The notes under the pieces: model-generated
What the model was told of the DNA's origin: nothing
Database searches by the model: none
What the model saw: only the letters and a program-made list of their open reading frames with translations
Shown here: piece after piece, positions 10,866 through 21,644 of the stretch
How positions within the stretch are numbered: position 1 is the first letter of the stretch
Layout of the letters: the number at the start of each line of letters is the position of its first letter
From: Aselliscus stoliczkanus
Lineage: Eukaryota; Chordata; Mammalia; Chiroptera; Hipposideridae
DNA: 64,000 nucleotides
Reading direction: 5' to 3'
Assembly (NCBI GenBank): GCA_033961575.1
Contig: CM066736.1
Location: 6,667,501 to 6,731,500 of the forward strand
Translations under genes and position numbers: made by a program

Positions 10866-10964
10866 CTTTGGAGCATTTGGGGCCTGTGGCAAAGTGGCTT
10901 TGAAATTGGTTTGTTCCCTGTTAACCCTATGTGTTAAGTGCTTTGCCAGAGTAGCTTCTTTGAC

Positions 10965-11222
10965 TACTAATACTAATAGCCAGTATTTATTCAGAATTTA
11001 CTATGTGCCAGGCATTGTCATAACTCTTTCTTTATATACATCTTCCGGCTTTATTCCTGCTTAATACATAAGGTAAGTCATGATTCCCATTTTATAGATG
11101 GAGAAACCAAGGTTCAGCGAGGTTAGGTGATTTGCCCAAAGTCACACAGGTAAGAAATGACTGAGCCCAGATTCGAACCCAGATTTGTCCAACTCGAGAC
11201 CATGCTCTCTACCACTCTGCCT
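10965..11222 (-). mobile_element. MIR SINE, nearly full length
   Basis: Reverse MIR from TTACTATGTGCCAGGCATTG through GAGAAACCAAGGTTCAGCGA to the tRNA-like B-box remnant GATTCGAACCC. Confidence 0.88.
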
Positions 11223-11329
11223 TGCTGAGCCTCCGAAGGTAGGGGTGTTAGAAAACCACGTGGGGAAAAATATTTTATAAATGATAAAGAGCCATTCTAG
11301 TATCAAGTAGGAGAAGCAGCATGGGGAGA

Positions 11330-11580
11330 ACATGTTCTAGACTCACAGGCTGAAAAAGCCAAATTGTAGGGCAGAGTCCACACGTGACTCATTGTGTGTC
11401 TTTAGGCAAGTCACTAGCATGACGTAGTAGGTGAAACATTCCTGGTAAGCCCTACGCCACCTTTCTCCACATGGACAAGATGGTGCTTTGAGCAATCATG
11501 TTGCTTCCCAGCAAGGTTGGGTGCTGGGAGCTTTGCATGTGTGTTCTTGTTAAATTTCGTCCTCAATAATTCTAGGAGGC
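11330..11580. mobile_element. MIR fragments
   Basis: Weak plus-strand MIR (GTGTGTCTTTAGGCAAGTCA) and a reverse piece (GTCCTCAATAATTCTAGGAGG). Low confidence in the limits. Confidence 0.45.
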
Positions 11581-11597
11581 ACAAGCTTTCCCCCCTC

Positions 11598-11895
11598 TTT
11601 TAAAATGGAGATGAAATTCACATACCATAAAATAACCATCTTCAAGTGTACAATTCAGTGGCTTTTAGTACTTTCACAGTGTTGTGTAAACATCGCCTCT
11701 ATCTAGTTCCAAAACATTTTCATCATCCCCAGAATAAACTCCACACCTATTAGCAGTAACTGCTCATTCCTCCTTCCTTCCAACTCCTGCCACCACAGAA
11801 GAAATGAAACTCTATAGTAGTTGAGACTCTCTTTGAACCTCTTCACCAGCCTACTCAATTCCCTCCCCTCCCCAGAGGTAGCTAGTCTAAGATTG
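11598..11895. mobile_element. ancient L1 3'UTR-type fragment
   Basis: The phrases TTCACATACCATAAAATAAC, AAGTGTACAATTCAGTGGCT and CATTTTCATCATCCCCAGAA are typical of L1M 3'UTRs. Confidence 0.75.
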
Positions 11896-12127
11896 TTGTG
11901 TCGGTGATTATGTGACCGGTTTACAACGGATAAACCAACAAACATTCAACAAGGAACAAAAACAATCACTTTAACCCCCAGGGGCAAACGGAATGCATTT
12001 TTATAAAGCCAGATTTATTCCATTTAAAAGACTGTCTTTGATTCTGAGAGTAGGACTTTCCGATTTTATTTGTATTAAAATGTCCTTGCTAACATGAAAT
12101 GATGGTGATAGTGACAGCGATTTTTTT

Positions 12128-12231
12128 TTTTTTTTTTGAGGGCAGAGTCACTGGCCCTCACATGTGGGACCGAACCGGGGCCACTGGCTTCCCAAGCCAG
12201 CGCTTAACCACCGCGCCACTCGGCCGGCCCT
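12128..12231 (-). mobile_element. short bat SINE
   Basis: Reverse copy. The duplication AGCGATTTTTTT flanks it at about 12116-12127 and 12232-12243. Confidence 0.9.
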
Positions 12232-12475
12232 AGCGATTTTTTTTTTAATGTTTCATTTGGCAAAAGAAAAAAAATCCAATCATGGGTGGATGGAAAAATA
12301 ACTTGAAGCATGTTTGTGCAGTGATGGGAATAAATGAAACCAAGCTGCATGTATCAATATAGATACCTCTGGAAGCTAATGTCAAATGAACAAAAGACAG
12401 CAGGGGGGGAGGATTAGGGCTGTATAATACTATTTACACAAAAGCTTAAAATGACAAAACAATATATATTTACAG

Positions 12476-13217
12476 CAGTTTTTTTTTCAAACTTTTGGGG
12501 GGCCACAATGTGCTGTAAGAACTATACCTTATGTCCCGACCTGGTACACATACATACAGACGTAAAACTTGAACAGAAGTTTCACAATACTTTTATATCT
12601 TACTACATGTGATACTCTAGTTATTTTTTTATGCTATCCTAACCTAATATATTCTATCCTGTCCTTATTTATTTATTTATTTTAAAAAATATTTTATTGG
12701 GGAATTGGGGGAGGGGAACAGCGTTGGGGATTCGGGGAAGGGGAACAGACAAGTTGCTGTCTTTTTGTTCTTCAGTCTAGTTGCAGAGAACGTTGCTTCA
12801 CTGGCCCATGTTGGTATCATCATTGCGCTCTTCCCGGATGAGGCAGATCGGTTGTCAGCCTCTTGATGGTCACTCACTGTGGCTATTGGCAGCCCACGCT
12901 GGCTGCCAGCCGCTCACGCTGGCTGCCGGCCACTCACTGTAGCCCATGGCAGCCCACTGCAGCAGGGGCTGCAGCTTACACTGTCGCCGGGGCTCGCACA
13001 GCCCAGCTCCAGGTGGAGCTGTTGTTAGCTGTAGAGGGCAGTGTCACTGGCCCTCATATGTAGGATCCGAACCAGGGCAGCTGGCATCCCAAGCCAGCTC
13101 TTAACCAATGCGCCACTTGGCCGGCCCCCTGTCCTTATTTTTTAAATGCTGGTTATGACCCTTTAAATTGATTTTACAACATACTAAAGGTTACAACCAG
13201 CAGTTTGAAAAATACTG
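12476..13217 (-). mobile_element. hAT-type DNA transposon split by a SINE
   Basis: The ends are inverted: CAGTTTTTTTTTCAAACTTT on the left and CAGTTTGAAAAATACTG on the right. The interior is AT-rich and typical of old Charlie-like elements. The 8-bp duplications are not clear. A short relative in the other orientation lies at about 42145-42235. Family name not assigned. Confidence 0.6.
12673..13127 (-). mobile_element. long bat SINE, full length, inside the hAT element
   Basis: Reverse copy from the tail (ATTTTATTGGGGAATTGGGG) to the tRNA head. CCTGTCCTTATTT flanks it on both sides (about 12659-12671 and 13128-13140). Confidence 0.92.
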
Positions 13218-13429
13218 CTTTAGGAATATATGCCATGTAGTAAAAGTATAACAAACAAGAAAGAAACATCATATTCACATGTTTCTATGTTGTAAAAACT
13301 TAAAGACACATTTAGGAAAGGAGAAAGAAAGATTGGTGAGGGGTAAACAGTGTTGTCGATTTTCTTTCTAATGTTTTGTTTCCTAAATTGAAAGATGGTT
13401 CTGCGGGCTTTTCGTTATATTGCTGTTTT

Positions 13430-14535
13430 TAAAATCAGCTTTACTGACGTTCAACTCACATGCAATACAATGTGTACAGTTCAGTGAATTTTAACCAATG
13501 AATACACCCATGTAACCATCACCCAGTAAGATATAGAACATTTCCATCACCCCAAAAATTTCCTCCATGGCCTTTTTCCATCACCCCAAAAAGTTCCCCA
13601 ATGGCCTTTTGTAGTCAATCTCCCCCCTCTTCCTACCCCCCCCCCAAAAAAACCCCCAAAAATCCAGGCCTAGGCAATGACTGATTTGCTTCCGAGCATT
13701 ACAAATTAATCTTTTCTAGAGTTTGAGATAAATGACATCATAGAGAGTGGGCGGTTTTCGTGTCTGGGTTTTTTCACTCAGCATAATGTTTTTAAGATTT
13801 ATACATGTTGTGTATGTCAGTAGTCCATTCCTTTTTTCTTTCAATTTTTTTTCAATTACAGTTGACACTCAATATTATATTTGCTTCAAGTGTAGAGCAT
13901 AGTGGTTGGACATTTATATAACTTACAAAGTTATCCCCCGGATAAGTCTGGTACCCACCTGGCACCAAACATAGGTATTACAATATTATTGACTATATTC
14001 TCTGTGTTGTACTTTACATCCCCTGACTATCTTGTAACTGCCAATTTGTACTTCTTAATCCCTTCACCCATCCTCCGAAACCCCTCCCCTCTGGCAACCA
14101 TCAGTTTGTTCTCTGTATCTATGAGTCTGTGTCTGTTTTGTTTGCTCATTTATTTTGTTCTTTAGATTCCACATATAAGTGAGATCATTTGTTATTTGTC
14201 TTTCTCTGTCTGAGTAGCCCATTCCTTTTTTTTTTTTTTAAAGATTTTATTGGGGAATTGGGTGGGGGAGGGGAACAGCATTGGAGAATTGGGGAAGGGG
14301 AACAGACAAGTTGCTGTCCTTTTGCTCTTCAGTCTAGTTGTGGAGGACGTTGCTTCACTGGCCCATGTTGGTATCGTCGTTGCGCTCTTCCCGGATGAGG
14401 CAGATCGGTCGCCGGTCTCTTAGCCCATTCCTTTTTATTTCTAGTAGTATCCACAGTATAGGTAGATAAGAACATGGTTATCCAATTCACCTGTTGGGAG
14501 GCATATGGGTTGTCCAGTTTGGGGACTATCTGTCA
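13430..14535 (+). mobile_element. L1 LINE 3' fragments, split by a SINE
   Basis: Two L1-like pieces. An L1M-type piece at about 13430-13830 has TTCAGTGAATTTTAACCAAT and CATCACCCAGTAAGATATAG. A second at about 13840-14535 has AATTACAGTTGACACTCAAT, GTTCTCTGTATCTATGAGTC and CACCTGTTGGGAGGCATATG. A C-rich run (13636-13646) lies between duplicated CATCACCCCAAAAA motifs. Subfamilies not assigned; strand tentative. Confidence 0.7.
14230..14420 (-). mobile_element. 5'-truncated bat SINE (tail half only)
   Basis: Only the 3' half (GATTTTATTGGGGAATTGGG to GATCGGTCGCCGG) is present and the tRNA head is missing. Even so, an exact 16-bp duplication TAGCCCATTCCTTTTT flanks it at 14215-14230 and 14421-14436. 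It was therefore inserted already truncated. Confidence 0.9.
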
Positions 14536-14539
14536 TTTT

Positions 14540-15045
14540 TTATGTCTGAGATGGTTTATTAAACATAAGTATCCAGTCCAAGATAGTTTCAAACATAAAA
14601 AGAGAAGCAAAACACAAAAAAGAACTAATAATAAGTACACTATGAGACATCCTCTTGTCCCTCCCCACACATTATTCTGGCAATTTTTCTGGTGTCAAAC
14701 CCCCAAGTCAATACTTCCTCATCAGTATGCTGGAAAACCACTGAACGCTGCCTACAGCAGAAGTTGATAATCAGCCATTGGGCAGTGAAACTCGTGGTCC
14801 CCAGAGGCCATCTTGGTTTCTTTACTGACCTACCTTTTCTCCTAGGAAATATCGAGGGGCTGCTGGCTAAGCTTAGAAAGCCTGTGGATCCCGAACTTGT
14901 GTGGCCTGGAAAGCCCAGCCCTCTGGCTCCCTGCTACAGAGCCACACTGATGGTTTCTGGAAAAAGTGTTTCCCACCAAATGTGGTAAAGCATATTATTT
15001 TTTTTTCTTTTTCTTTTTTGTTTTTACTTTTTATCTTGCTTTTGT
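14540..15045. other. unrecognised stretch with an exon-like frame
   Basis: A pyrimidine-rich tract and AG (TTTTCTCCTAG ending at 14845) precede an open frame to TAA at about 14986-14988, with NIEGLLAKLRKPVDPELVWP. I do not recognise this protein, and no donor or neighbouring exon supports it. It may be an old repeat. Confidence 0.25.
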
Positions 15046-15063
15046 TGGAGCATATTATTATTA

Positions 15064-15194
15064 TTATTATTATTATTTTATTTTTTTATTTATTTATTTT
15101 AAGGGCAGTGTCACTGACCCTCATATGTGGGACCGAACCGGGGCCACTGGCTTCCCAAGCCAGCGCTTAACCACCGCGCCACTCGGCCTGCCCA
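15064..15194 (-). mobile_element. short bat SINE
   Basis: Reverse copy with an ATT-rich tail. GGAGCATATTATTATTA before and GGAGTATATTATTATTT after form the target duplication. Confidence 0.88.
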
Positions 15195-15224
15195 GGAGTA
15201 TATTATTATTTAATAATGATTTTG

Positions 15225-15345
15225 AACATCAGAGGTCTGAGGCCCAGAGCAGTTAAGTGACTGCCCCAAGATCACACAGTAAGTGGTAGATTGGATACTG
15301 AAACCCTAGTCTGCCTGCCTCAAAAGGCCCTTTTCTTAACTATTC
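15225..15345 (-). mobile_element. MIR SINE fragment
   Basis: Reverse MIR core: GAGGCCCAGAGCAGTTAAGT and AGATCACACAGTAAGTGG. Confidence 0.75.
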
Positions 15346-15411
15346 AGTGATTTTGCTTCTTTGAATCTTGAGAAACAACATCAGGCTATGTGCATGGTAA
15401 CATTCATTGTA

Positions 15412-15645
15412 ATGTCATCAGAGCTAATGCTTAGGGAAGCTTATTTTTGTGCCCAGCTCTGTTCTAAGCATTTTATGTGAATCATCTTGTATAATCCTCA
15501 TAAACAGACCTGTGATGTAAGTACTATAATTAGGCCAGTTTACAGATGTGGAAGCTGAGTCACAGGAAGCTAAGTAAGGAGGCCTTGGGTGGCTGAGCTA
15601 GGATTTAAACCCAGGCAGCCTGGCTGCAGCGCCGCCCTTGTATCC
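15412..15645 (-). mobile_element. MIR SINE, nearly full length
   Basis: Reverse MIR from GTGCCCAGCTCTGTTCTAAG to GCTAGGATTTAAACCCAGG. Confidence 0.82.
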
Positions 15646-16904
15646 TTTCAGCAATCCCTTTTCTGTGCAAGCCAATGTGGTGGGTCAAACCCCCCACCCT
15701 GCACTTGCACAGCCCTGAGAGCACCTCCTTAAATTTCACAGCCCAAGCACCTCACTCACCTCCCTTTAGTCTTGGACCTGCTAACTGCCAGCAGCTGGAC
15801 TTGGCTCTGGCCACCAGGGCTTGCTGGGCCAGCATGGGGGCAAATCAGAGGTGCCTGGGAGTTAACATCCCCTGGGAGCATCCTTCCACCAATGACTGAT
15901 GGGAGTTGGAAGATAAATACCCCAGCTCCTGGACCCTAAGATGGAATAATTCTGAGGCATATTCTGCATGGTCCCCTGTACTCCCCAGCAGAATTCAGCC
16001 CCGCTGCCCACTGTGGTAATTTGCATGGTAAAATGGACCCTTTTATTAACTTCCTTCCCTTTCTTGGTCTTTCTTCTCCACCGCCTTCCAGATATTTCCT
16101 GGAATCATCTCCCACATAGACAATCTTCAGTAGAGCCCTCGTCTCTGAGTCTCTTTCAGGGGGACCTCAAACTAAACAGAACCTAAAGTCCTAACCTCTA
16201 CACAGACTGCTGATACATCTCAATTTTGCTTCTAGGTGCCAATAAAACTAGTAACTTAGAAAGAACCTAGAAGTCACCTTAACAAGGAACTGGATAAATC
16301 AATCTTTGTGTGCAGGTATATGTGTTGTTGTGTGTGTGTGTGTGTATGTTTGCACGGGTGTGAGGTTGTGTGTACACAGACTTCTTAGATGGGCTACTTC
16401 CACACCATAAAAACATGTTTGAAATTTCAAGGTCATCGGGTCCAGCCAAGAGCAGGCAAACTTTGAAGAGTAGACAGACATCTCTCTTTCCAAACAGCCT
16501 ACCAGGAAGGGCATCTATTGATATGATCAGCACAAAAGAACTTGCCATTTGTTGTGAATTTTCAGAGTTCAAGCCAGAGCACCTCAAGATGTGGGTTTTC
16601 TGTTTTTTTGTGGGTTTCTTTTTTCTGTGGGGGAGGGTGTCTTTCAGAGGCCCGGGGCTGAGAAGAGGAGTGTGAAGGAAGGAAGCTGATACAGCCTAAA
16701 CTGGAGGCTGTCATGGGCTTTTTGTCAACCTAAAATATACACATATTTTTACCAGTTTACTTAGCAGTATTGTGCCAGCACCTGACTCAGAGAGGTTACA
16801 ATCATAGTCTGAGGTCCAGGATCGGGCCTGGGCTCTGAAATGTCAGCTGAACTGGTCCTTCCCCACTTAAGAAAAAAGACTGTGCCTCATACTTTTCTCT
16901 CCTC
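15646..16904. other. no gene recognised; TG microsatellite at 16325-16350
   Basis: Unique-looking sequence with a short (TG)n. Reading frames up to about 100 codons on both strands lack similarity to anything I know. A G-rich patch (GTGGGGGAGGGTG) is at about 16626-16640. Confidence 0.5.
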
Positions 16905-17028
16905 TTAATATAGCCCTTTCTCAAGCTCTTTATGTACGTTACCTCAGCTAATCCTTACCTGAATTCTATACTAGGTAAGCACAGATGAGGAAAACGGGGC
17001 TCCAAGAGGTGAAGTGACTTTCTCAAGG
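16905..17028 (-). mobile_element. MIR SINE fragment
   Basis: Reverse MIR: CCTCAGCTAATCCTTACCTG, then GAGGTGAAGTGACTTTCTCA. It ends where a bat SINE begins. Confidence 0.7.
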
Positions 17029-17029
17029 T

Positions 17030-17147
17030 TTTTTTTTCTTTTTTTTTTTTTTTGAGGGCAGTGTCACTGGCCCTCATATGTGGGACCCGAACCGGGGCTG
17101 CTGGCTTCCTAAGCCAGCGCTTCACCACCGCGCCACTCGGCTGGCCC
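17030..17147 (-). mobile_element. short bat SINE
   Basis: Reverse copy with a long T-run, then GAGGGCAGTGTCACTGGCCC and the tRNA head. No clear duplication was found. Confidence 0.9.
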
Positions 17148-17479
17148 ACCATGAGTCTTCTTATGCTGAGTCCTGCAGGCCAGGCCTATTCTTGTGGCAG
17201 AAGGGAAGTGAAAGAAAACAGGAGAAAATTCTAGTGACGCCTTTGAAAGTTCTCACTTGGATGTGATGTACATCACCCCCACTCACATCTGATTGGCAGA
17301 AGCGTGTCATTTGGCCAAGTCAATGGAGGCAGCGATGTACAATCCTTTTAACAGGCAAAGGGGGAAGGAGTGAAAAAATGGAGAACAGTAATAAAATTTA
17401 CAATGTCTCTCTTGGTCACGAATGTGTACTTCTCTTGCATCTGCACTTAAAATACAGCCCCTCAAAAGAAAGACACATC

Positions 17480-17914
17480 GGGCGGCCGAGTGGCGCATTG
17501 GTTAAGAGCTGGTTTTGGGATGCCAGCGGCCCCGGTTCAGATCTCACATATGAGGGCCAGCGACACTGCCCTCTACAGCTAACAACAGCTCCACCTGGAG
17601 CTGGGCTGTGCGAGCCCGGGCGACGGCGTAGGCTGCAGCCCCTGCTACAGTGGGCTGCCATGGGCTACAGTGAGTGGCCGGCAGCCAGCGTGAGCTGCCA
17701 ATAGCCGCGGTGAGCGACCATCCAGAGGCCGGCGACCGATCTGCCTCATCCTGGAAGAGTGCAATGATGATATCAACATGGGCCAGTGAAGCAACATCCT
17801 CCACAACTAGACTGAAGAACAAAAGGACAGCAACTTGTCTGTTCCCCTTCCCCGATTCCCCAGCGCTGTTACCCTCCCCCAATTCCCCAATAAAATCTTA
17901 AAAAAAAAAAAAAA
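17480..17914 (+). mobile_element. long bat SINE, full length
   Basis: GGGCGGCCGAGTGGCGCATT head, GC-rich body, Ves-like tail and A-run. An AAAGACAC-type duplication lies on each side (about 17470 and 17911). Confidence 0.92.
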
Positions 17915-18127
17915 GACACCTCAAAAAGTCACACCCAACCGTGGACTCCATGACCTTGTGATGGTCTCAGTTTCATTTGCTAAGATATTATTGCCTTGAA
18001 AAGCCTCTTCTGCGGGCCTTGACTGTCTGGGAGGAATAGAATGGGCTGTTTCAGCCTCCATGGGGCAACCTGGGGAAAGACATTTTCGTTGGAGGAGAGC
18101 TAGAAGACCAGCTAAGCCAGACACAGC

Positions 18128-18312
18128 AAGAGATAATATTAATAATAGCTAACATATATTGTGCATGTCTCATGGACCAGGCAGCATGTTAAAAACTGTT
18201 TCATTTTATCCTCACAACACCTTTTTACCATTTAATCCCATTCATTAGCCTTGTCAACCCATTTTATAGATATGGAGCCTGACACTTGGAAAGATTGTCC
18301 CTAACCCCACCT
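18128..18312 (-). mobile_element. MIR SINE
   Basis: Reverse MIR: AATAATAGCTAACATATATT, then CATTTTATAGATATGGAGCC. Confidence 0.7.
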
Positions 18313-18554
18313 CACAGACTCTCTTGCTTAGCCACTGAGATAACACTCCTTATTGCTTATCCTCCATGATAGCTTTGGCCCTGAGATATTAACCCATTGA
18401 TCTCCACAGCTGCCAACCCTCTTCTAATGCCTTCAGCACCAACTGAAGCAATCCAATGCCCCCACCATGCTCTGCCACAGGTTCCACTGATCTTTCCTCC
18501 CGAACTGCCCTCAACCTATAACTTATCCCTTTGAACAATGGTTCTGTATTAGTT

Positions 18555-18800
18555 TCAATACAAGTTTAGTTGTTTTAATAGACACCAACTAGTAGGGGCT
18601 GAAATAAGGTATAATCTTATTTCTCTTTCATAGGCAGTCTGGGGCTAGATGGCAACTCTGTAATCAGCAGGTACCCAGGCTCTTTACATTTTGGTTTTCT
18701 TCTATCCTCAACATGTACCTGCCCTCTCATGACACACGATGGTTGCTACAGCACCTGCCATCATGTCTGCCTTTCAGCCATGAAGAACTTGTTAAGGGAA
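18555..18800. mobile_element. ancient interspersed repeat, family not named
   Basis: Shares the motif ACGATGGTTGCTACAGCACC...GCCATCATG with the copy at 63570-64000 (AGGATGGTTGCTGCAGTAGC...GCCATCGTG). A looser relative is at 58820-59330. I recognise it as a common old mammalian repeat but cannot name it safely. Confidence 0.5.
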
Positions 18801-19099
18801 AATGAAGAGTACGTCCTGTATTTTTAAGTACACTTCCTAGAACTTATATATACCATGTATACTTACATCCCATTGTCTGGAAGGTGATTATATGGTCATA
18901 TCTCGATGCAATGGAGCTGCAATGAAGTTGAATCTCTATTTTGGATGGCCACGTGTGATTTTATTGCTAACGAAAAAGGGAGCACAGATATTGGGCAACA
19001 TGTTTGTTTCTAGGACGGGCCTCACTAAGTCTGTTGTACCTCAGACTGTTAATAAATCAAACCACTACTTTTCACATGTGTGCTCTGTATTATTTTCTA

Positions 19100-19178
19100 T
19101 TGGGTTGTCGGAAAACTCATGATGTATTTTTTCTGTTTTTCGTTGCAAAAATGCATCATGACTTTTCCGACAACCCAA
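19100..19178 (+). mobile_element. palindromic mariner-like MITE, copy A
   Basis: 79 bp between TA dinucleotides. The arms begin TTGGGTTGTCGGAAAA on both strands. 30 of the first 33 positions pair, leaving a loop of about 13 nt. It has no coding capacity. Size, TA target and near-complete palindromy resemble the human MADE1 class, but the terminal sequence is different. Confidence 0.88.
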
Positions 19179-19419
19179 TAGTAGGGGGTGACTTTGCAGG
19201 GGCAGAGCAAGGGGTGTGACAGCGATCTGACTGGTTTGTCCTCTGGCCCCCAAATTAACAAAACCCCTTCTTAGAAGGCTAGTTATGAGATGGGCTTGGC
19301 TTCTGCCCTTTTCCCAAGCCAACAAACTTTTCAAAGGCTTCCTTCTGACCACACTCATCTCTGAGGTGAGTCCCCATGAAAGACTTCCTTGTGCTGTCAC
19401 TGTTCTGGGTTAATCCCAT

Positions 19420-19640
19420 GAGTGATGTTTTCAGATTGCTGCTCTGCTGTTTCCTGGCTGTATGACATAGGGCAAATGACTTCACTTCTCTGAGCTTCAG
19501 TTTCCTCCTCTGTGAAATGGTGGTAAGAATAGTGCTTACAACTATTGTGAGGGGATGGATAAGATGACAGATGGAAGTGTTCAACTTGGCCCATGAGCAC
19601 CAGATACAATTGAACTAATTATTGTTATTTTCAGTTATTG
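19420..19640 (+). mobile_element. MIR SINE
   Basis: Plus MIR: TTCCTGGCTGTATGACATAG, TGAGCTTCAGTTTCCTCCTC, ending in an AATTATTGTTATTTT tail. Confidence 0.85.
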
Positions 19641-19677
19641 TTAAAAACAGAGTGTGTCTTTGGACAACTCTTTGGAA

Positions 19678-19988
19678 AGGTGCTATCCATGAGAAATGGA
19701 AAGTGAGCCACATATGGAATTTAAATTTTTCCAGCAGCCATGTTAAAAAGTGAAAAGAACAGGTGAAATTACTTTTAATAATATATTTTCTTTAACCCAA
19801 TATATCTAAAATATTATCTTTCCAACATGTAACCAGTATAAAGAAAATATTCATGAAATATTTTATCCCCTTTTTTAATGCATCAGGGCTTCAAAATCTG
19901 GTGTGTATTTTATGCTGACAGCTTGGACCAGCCACATTTCAAGGGCTCAGAACCACATGTGGGGAGTCGCTGTCATGTGAACAGCATA
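19678..19988 (+). mobile_element. hAT-like DNA transposon
   Basis: The ends are GGTGCTATCCATGAGAAATG and a reverse-complement-like AGTCGCTGTCATGTGAACAGC. The interior AGCCACATATGGAATTTAAA and CCACATTTCAAGGGCTCA are typical of an old non-autonomous element seen in many mammals. Name not assigned. Confidence 0.6.
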
Positions 19989-20502
19989 AGAGATAACCCT
20001 TTCTTCTCTGACGTTGTCTTTGTGGATAGCCAAAGAGACATTGCTATACCTCTGGCCCCTTGGGCCTTTATCTGCCCAAAGCTTCAGGATATTTACAGGT
20101 AATTGATCTTTAGGAAACAGAAAATGAGACCATCTCCAGCCCCCACTGCCTTCCTTCAGTCTCAGATTTGCTGCCTCAACTAATGTTTTCTAGAAGCCCA
20201 GTGGAAAGGGTCAGAAAAAGAGCAGTAAGTATGTATGTAAATAAGTAGGAAAAAGTCTGGAGGGATTCTCACCAAATTGTTAATGGTGGAAATTAGGGGG
20301 AACGTTCAAAGCAGACTTTAGTGTCATCAGCAATGCCCCCTAATTTTTTCCACTGAGAATGTATCATTTGTTACTTACGTAAGTAAATGGAGAGAGGGCG
20401 AGAGAGAGAAAGGAGACCTAAAGAAAAACAATCATGATTGTTTGAGTAAACAATCTTGGGTAAATCCCCAAGAATATGAACAGAAAACAGGACAAGTACG
20501 GG

Positions 20503-20728
20503 GATTACAAGATGGACTTTGGTGTCTGACACCTGCATTGCCCCACTAACACTGCCATCTACTTGCTATGTGACCTTGGGCAAGTTTCTTACACTCTCTG
20601 GGCCTCAGTTTCTTCATTTATAAAGTGAGGATGAGAATGGGACCTATGTCACTGGGTTGTTTTGAGGATTAAATGAGTGCCATGTGGGTACCGTGTCCGG
20701 CACACAGGAAGTGCTCAAAACTGTTTTT
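20503..20728 (+). mobile_element. MIR SINE, nearly full length
   Basis: Plus MIR with TGCTATGTGACCTTGGGCAA, GGCCTCAGTTTCTTCATTTA and CACACAGGAAGTGCTCAAAA. Confidence 0.9.
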
Positions 20729-20794
20729 GTGATTTTTGGTGGGGAGAAGGTAGCAGGAAACTGTCTTGGTGAAAATACACTAGAATGAGGTTGG

Positions 20795-20868
20795 GAGGCC
20801 TGGATGCTAAGTCTGGATCTGCCATTAACTAGTTTGTGTGAACTTGGGACTCAGTTTCCTACTAACAC
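20795..20868 (+). mobile_element. MIR SINE fragment (host of MITE copy B)
   Basis: AACTTGGGACTCAGTTTCCT identifies the core. It stops where the MITE begins. Confidence 0.6.
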
Positions 20869-20870
20869 CA

Positions 20871-21425
20871 TTGGGTTGTTAGAAAAGTCATGATGTATTT
20901 TTTCTGTTTTTTTTTTTGAAGATTTTATTGGGGAATTGGGGGAGGGGAACAGTGTTGGGGAATTGGGGAAGGGGACCGGCCAAGTTGTTGTTCTTCAGTC
21001 TTAGTTGTGGAAGGCACCAGTTGCCATCTGGCTTCCCGTTGGCAGCTCGTGGCCTCTAAGCTCAAGGTGCTGAGTAGTCACCATCCCATGCAGGAGTCGA
21101 ACCAGCAGCCTTGTTGTTAAGAGTGCACGCTCTATCCACTGAGCCATCCGGGTGGCAGGCAGCTCAGCTCAAGGTGCCGAGTTCAGCCTTAGTTTCGGGT
21201 GGGCATAGCCAACCATGGAACAGGCAATGTTGTTGTTACACCACATGAGCCATCCTGCTACCTGTTGGCAGCTCAGCGGCAGCTTAGCTCAGGCTGGGCA
21301 TCGAACTGCTGTTGCTCAGAGCTCAGCTCGCACTCTTGAGTGAGCTTTTAACCAACTGAGGCACTCGGCCAGCCCGTCTATGTTTTTCATTGCAAAAATG
21401 CGTCATGACTGCTCGGATAACCCAA
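20871..21425 (+). mobile_element. palindromic mariner-like MITE, copy B, split by a SINE
   Basis: The left arm TTGGGTTGTTAGAAAAGTCA starts at 20871. The right arm resumes at about 21376 and ends CGGATAACCCAA at 21425, followed by TA. Removing the SINE restores an element of about the length of copy A. The arms are more diverged (about 19 of 25 pairs). Confidence 0.85.
20910..21375 (-). mobile_element. multi-unit bat SINE (Ves-like) inside MITE copy B
   Basis: Reverse copy: tail GATTTTATTGGGGAATTGGG, then at least two tRNA-related units (GTCGAACCAGCAGCC; CATCGAACTGCTG), ending GGCACTCGGCCAGCCC. Degenerate duplications TTCTGTTTTT/TCTATGTTTTT come from the MITE loop. Confidence 0.88.
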
Positions 21426-21429
21426 TAAT

Positions 21430-21640
21430 ATCAACAATAGTACATCTTTTGAGTACTTACTATCATCCAGGAACTTTACATGTTTTATTTCATCAGAGCT
21501 TCACAACATCCCTCTGAGGTAGATGCTATTATTATTTCCCTCCTACAGATGAGGCTCAGAGAGCTGAGGCAGCTTGCCCAAGGCCACACAGCTTCTAAAT
21601 TCCAGTTGAGGGATTTGAACTCAGCGCTGTCTACCTGATG
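21430..21640 (-). mobile_element. MIR SINE
   Basis: Reverse MIR: GAGTACTTACTATCATCCAG, GATGAGGCTCAGAGAGCTGA, AAGGCCACACAGCTTCTAAA. Confidence 0.88.
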
Positions 21641-21644
21641 GAAG

